A stretch of 29,642 nucleotides of DNA from a virus. Both the position numbers and the translations under genes were made by a program. The stretch is taken from the IMG/VR virus record IMGVR_UViG_3300046011_001037, positions 1-29,642 of that record. One strand, given 5' to 3'. Shown here in pieces: positions 28,236 to 29,642 of the stretch (positions are counted from its first letter, which is position 1; every line of letters starts with the position of its first letter). The notes beneath the pieces were generated by a model, which did no database searches, had not been told where the DNA came from, and worked only from the letters and a program-made list of their open reading frames with translations.

Positions 28236-29642
28236 ATGGCATACAGCCCAATTGAGCAGCGATATATCGACATGATGGTGGAAGGCTACTTCCCCACTAT
28301 ACAACCAGAGCCGGAGCCGATGGCAGAGGGGCCGTCGCTAGAAGGTATGCAGCTGGCCGCTGGTCCAAGCCAGACGCGCACCGACGCGCCTCAGGGATAC
28401 GGGCAGAGGCAGGGCGCGGTAACACTTCCGATCCAGCAGCAGCAGCGTGAGCTGTATTCAACGGGTGAGGCAACAGCGGTTGACCCCACAACGAGGGAGC
28501 GCCTTGCCGGGTTTTTGACAGACAGCCTAGTAAACCTTGGCGCAGACAGATATAAAACCAGGGAGAGGGTGGATTCGTTTATTGGCGGCACAAGCAGTCG
28601 CCTGCCTTTAAATTTGGGTCTGGCTGACTTTGTCCCGTTTCTCGGTACTTTCCTGCAAACCGAAGAAGCCGCCGCTTTGCTGGGCAAATCAAAAGAGGCG
28701 GCAGAGCGCGGAGACATAAAAACCGCAGCGATTGAAGGCGTCGGCGGTGCGCTGGGTTTGGTGCCTGGCGCAATCGGCACGGTTAAGTACGGCAAGAAAG
28801 CTGTACAAGAATTGGGCCCAACCGTCGGCAAGATGGCCGAGGATTATCTTCGCAAAACCGGCGGTTTGATGGATGTCGGCCCAGGAAAGTTTGATCCAAA
28901 AACCGAATTGCCAAAAGCGATTGAAACTGTTGCTGCTAATCCAGATTCAAAGATTTATTTGCCGCAAGCTCAACGCGCACCATCTGTTGCGCTTCGCTTG
29001 GCTGGGGTTGATCTTCAGGGAACTGGCGACAAAGGAACAATTACCGTTAATGATGTTGGCGTAATCTTAGAAAAATCACAACTTGCATTAAATAAGAACA
29101 AACCGCTAGATCCAACAAAACCCAAAGACTTGGCAAAGATGGTTGATTCAGCTACCGCTGAAGCTGAGTATCAAATGTCTCAGCCAATCAGTGGCGCCAC
29201 TTGGTATGAGGATGACGTTCACCAGGCATTTATGCTGGGCTCAAAGATTGTTCCAGAACTTGCAACTGATGAGCCGCTTCGCGTAATGACAACAGCGTTT
29301 GCCGCTTCCACCAGCTACAACAAACGAGCTGGCGAAAACTGGCCTGTTGCCTTACGCATTACCGAGCACTTAATGAAGACCGGGCAGATGGCGTCACGCA
29401 ATCCAGATAATGGAAAGCTATGGGGCGGGACAACCGGGCCAATCATGGAGCAGCAATTAAAGCTGCATGATTACATGATTAAAAGAATGGGCATGGATAA
29501 GTATGCCGAATGGCTGCTGACTCCGCATACGGTAAAAGAAATTGCTGACATGAAAGCTGCTTCTGGTCTTTACAAAACCCCCGGCATCCCAGGCAAAGCC
29601 ACCGACATGAAAATGGGTGCTTTTATTATGGGCGAAAAAGGT
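28236..29642 (+). CDS. Large internal virion / polyvalent protein, N-terminal 469 residues (cut by right edge)
   Basis: The frame from ATG at 28236 is open to the window end with no stop. The N-terminus (MAYSPIEQRYIDMMVEGYFP) is followed by a Pro/Glu/Gln-rich disordered part (~22-85), then a hydrophobic helical zone (~125-195, LPLNLGLADFVPFLGTFLQ and GALGLVPGAIGTV) suited to membrane interaction during ejection. Residues ~245-410 form a separate helical domain (GATWYEDDVHQAFMLGSKIV, FAASTSYNKRAGENWPVALR) like those in phage polyvalent proteins. Position and size fit the gp16 class, ejected with the genome. The rest lies outside the window. Confidence 0.75.
   Translation, partial: MAYSPIEQRYIDMMVEGYFPTIQPEPEPMAEGPSLEGMQLAAGPSQTRTDAPQGYGQRQGAVTLPIQQQQRELYSTGEATAVDPTTRERLAGFLTDSLVNLGADRYKTRERVDSFIGGTSSRLPLNLGLADFVPFLGTFLQTEEAAALLGKSKEAAERGDIKTAAIEGVGGALGLVPGAIGTVKYGKKAVQELGPTVGKMAEDYLRKTGGLMDVGPGKFDPKTELPKAIETVAANPDSKIYLPQAQRAPSVALRLAGVDLQGTGDKGTITVNDVGVILEKSQLALNKNKPLDPTKPKDLAKMVDSATAEAEYQMSQPISGATWYEDDVHQAFMLGSKIVPELATDEPLRVMTTAFAASTSYNKRAGENWPVALRITEHLMKTGQMASRNPDNGKLWGGTTGPIMEQQLKLHDYMIKRMGMDKYAEWLLTPHTVKEIADMKAASGLYKTPGIPGKATDMKMGAFIMGEKG

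Noticed and set aside
1-29642. tRNA genes, CRISPR arrays, insertion sequences
   Set aside because: No cloverleaf-like segments with a GGTTCGA-type arm outside coding genes, no regularly spaced repeats, no transposase frames or paired terminal repeats were found by reading.

Overview
This window is most of the genome of a tailed bacteriophage with a T7-type (podovirus) virion. The evidence is a complete packaging, head and tail gene order: terminase small and large subunits, head-tail connector, scaffold, major capsid, tail tubes A and B, and internal virion proteins. The first base lies inside a tail-fibre gene and the last base inside a large internal virion/polyvalent protein gene. In this phage type those two genes are normally near neighbours, so the window is probably a circular or permuted genome missing only the stretch between its two ends. 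The host should be a Gram-negative, probably proteobacterial, cell: there is an Rz/Rz1 spanin pair, lipoboxes, AAGGAG-type ribosome binding sites, and a phage protein ending in DDDIPF like proteobacterial SSB. No host genes, tRNAs, CRISPR arrays or insertion sequences were seen.

Layout. (1) 1-3111: tail fibre end, a 776-residue carbohydrate-binding-type fibre and a short fibre-associated protein. (2) 3104-6231: lysis region with a GH19 endolysin, a two-TM holin candidate, several small membrane or secreted proteins, and an Rz gene with Rz1 nested inside it in another frame. It ends at a strong terminator (6285-6310). (3) 9446-6291, minus strand: a tightly overlapping early recombination operon of serine recombinase, 26-residue membrane peptide, 100-residue unknown, YqaJ-type exonuclease, 61-residue unknown and RecT annealing protein. 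(4) 9447-9623: divergent control region with three short palindromes. (5) 9624-13945, plus strand: a ribbon-helix-helix regulator, a Mom-like DNA adenine modification enzyme, a PD-(D/E)XK nuclease, a run of small genes, a Cro-like regulator, a replication initiator carrying iteron-like repeats and an AT-rich tract (candidate origin), and a small protein with an SSB-like acidic tail. (6) 13945-29642: packaging and virion morphogenesis, broken only by a terminator-promoter pair in front of the capsid gene and a hairpin after the capsid accessory gene.

How it works together (inference). The phage pairs a T7-like particle with a lambda-like replication and recombination strategy. There is no phage RNA polymerase or DNA polymerase in the window. 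Instead an O-like initiator probably opens an internal origin and recruits host replication proteins, while YqaJ plus RecT process and anneal DNA ends. The Mom-like enzyme probably protects phage DNA from restriction, under the RHH protein encoded just before it. The partially different base composition of several genes (cupin, secreted protein between terS and terL, centre of the 207-residue coiled-coil protein, centre of the gp15-like protein, parts of the fibre) points to mosaic acquisition.
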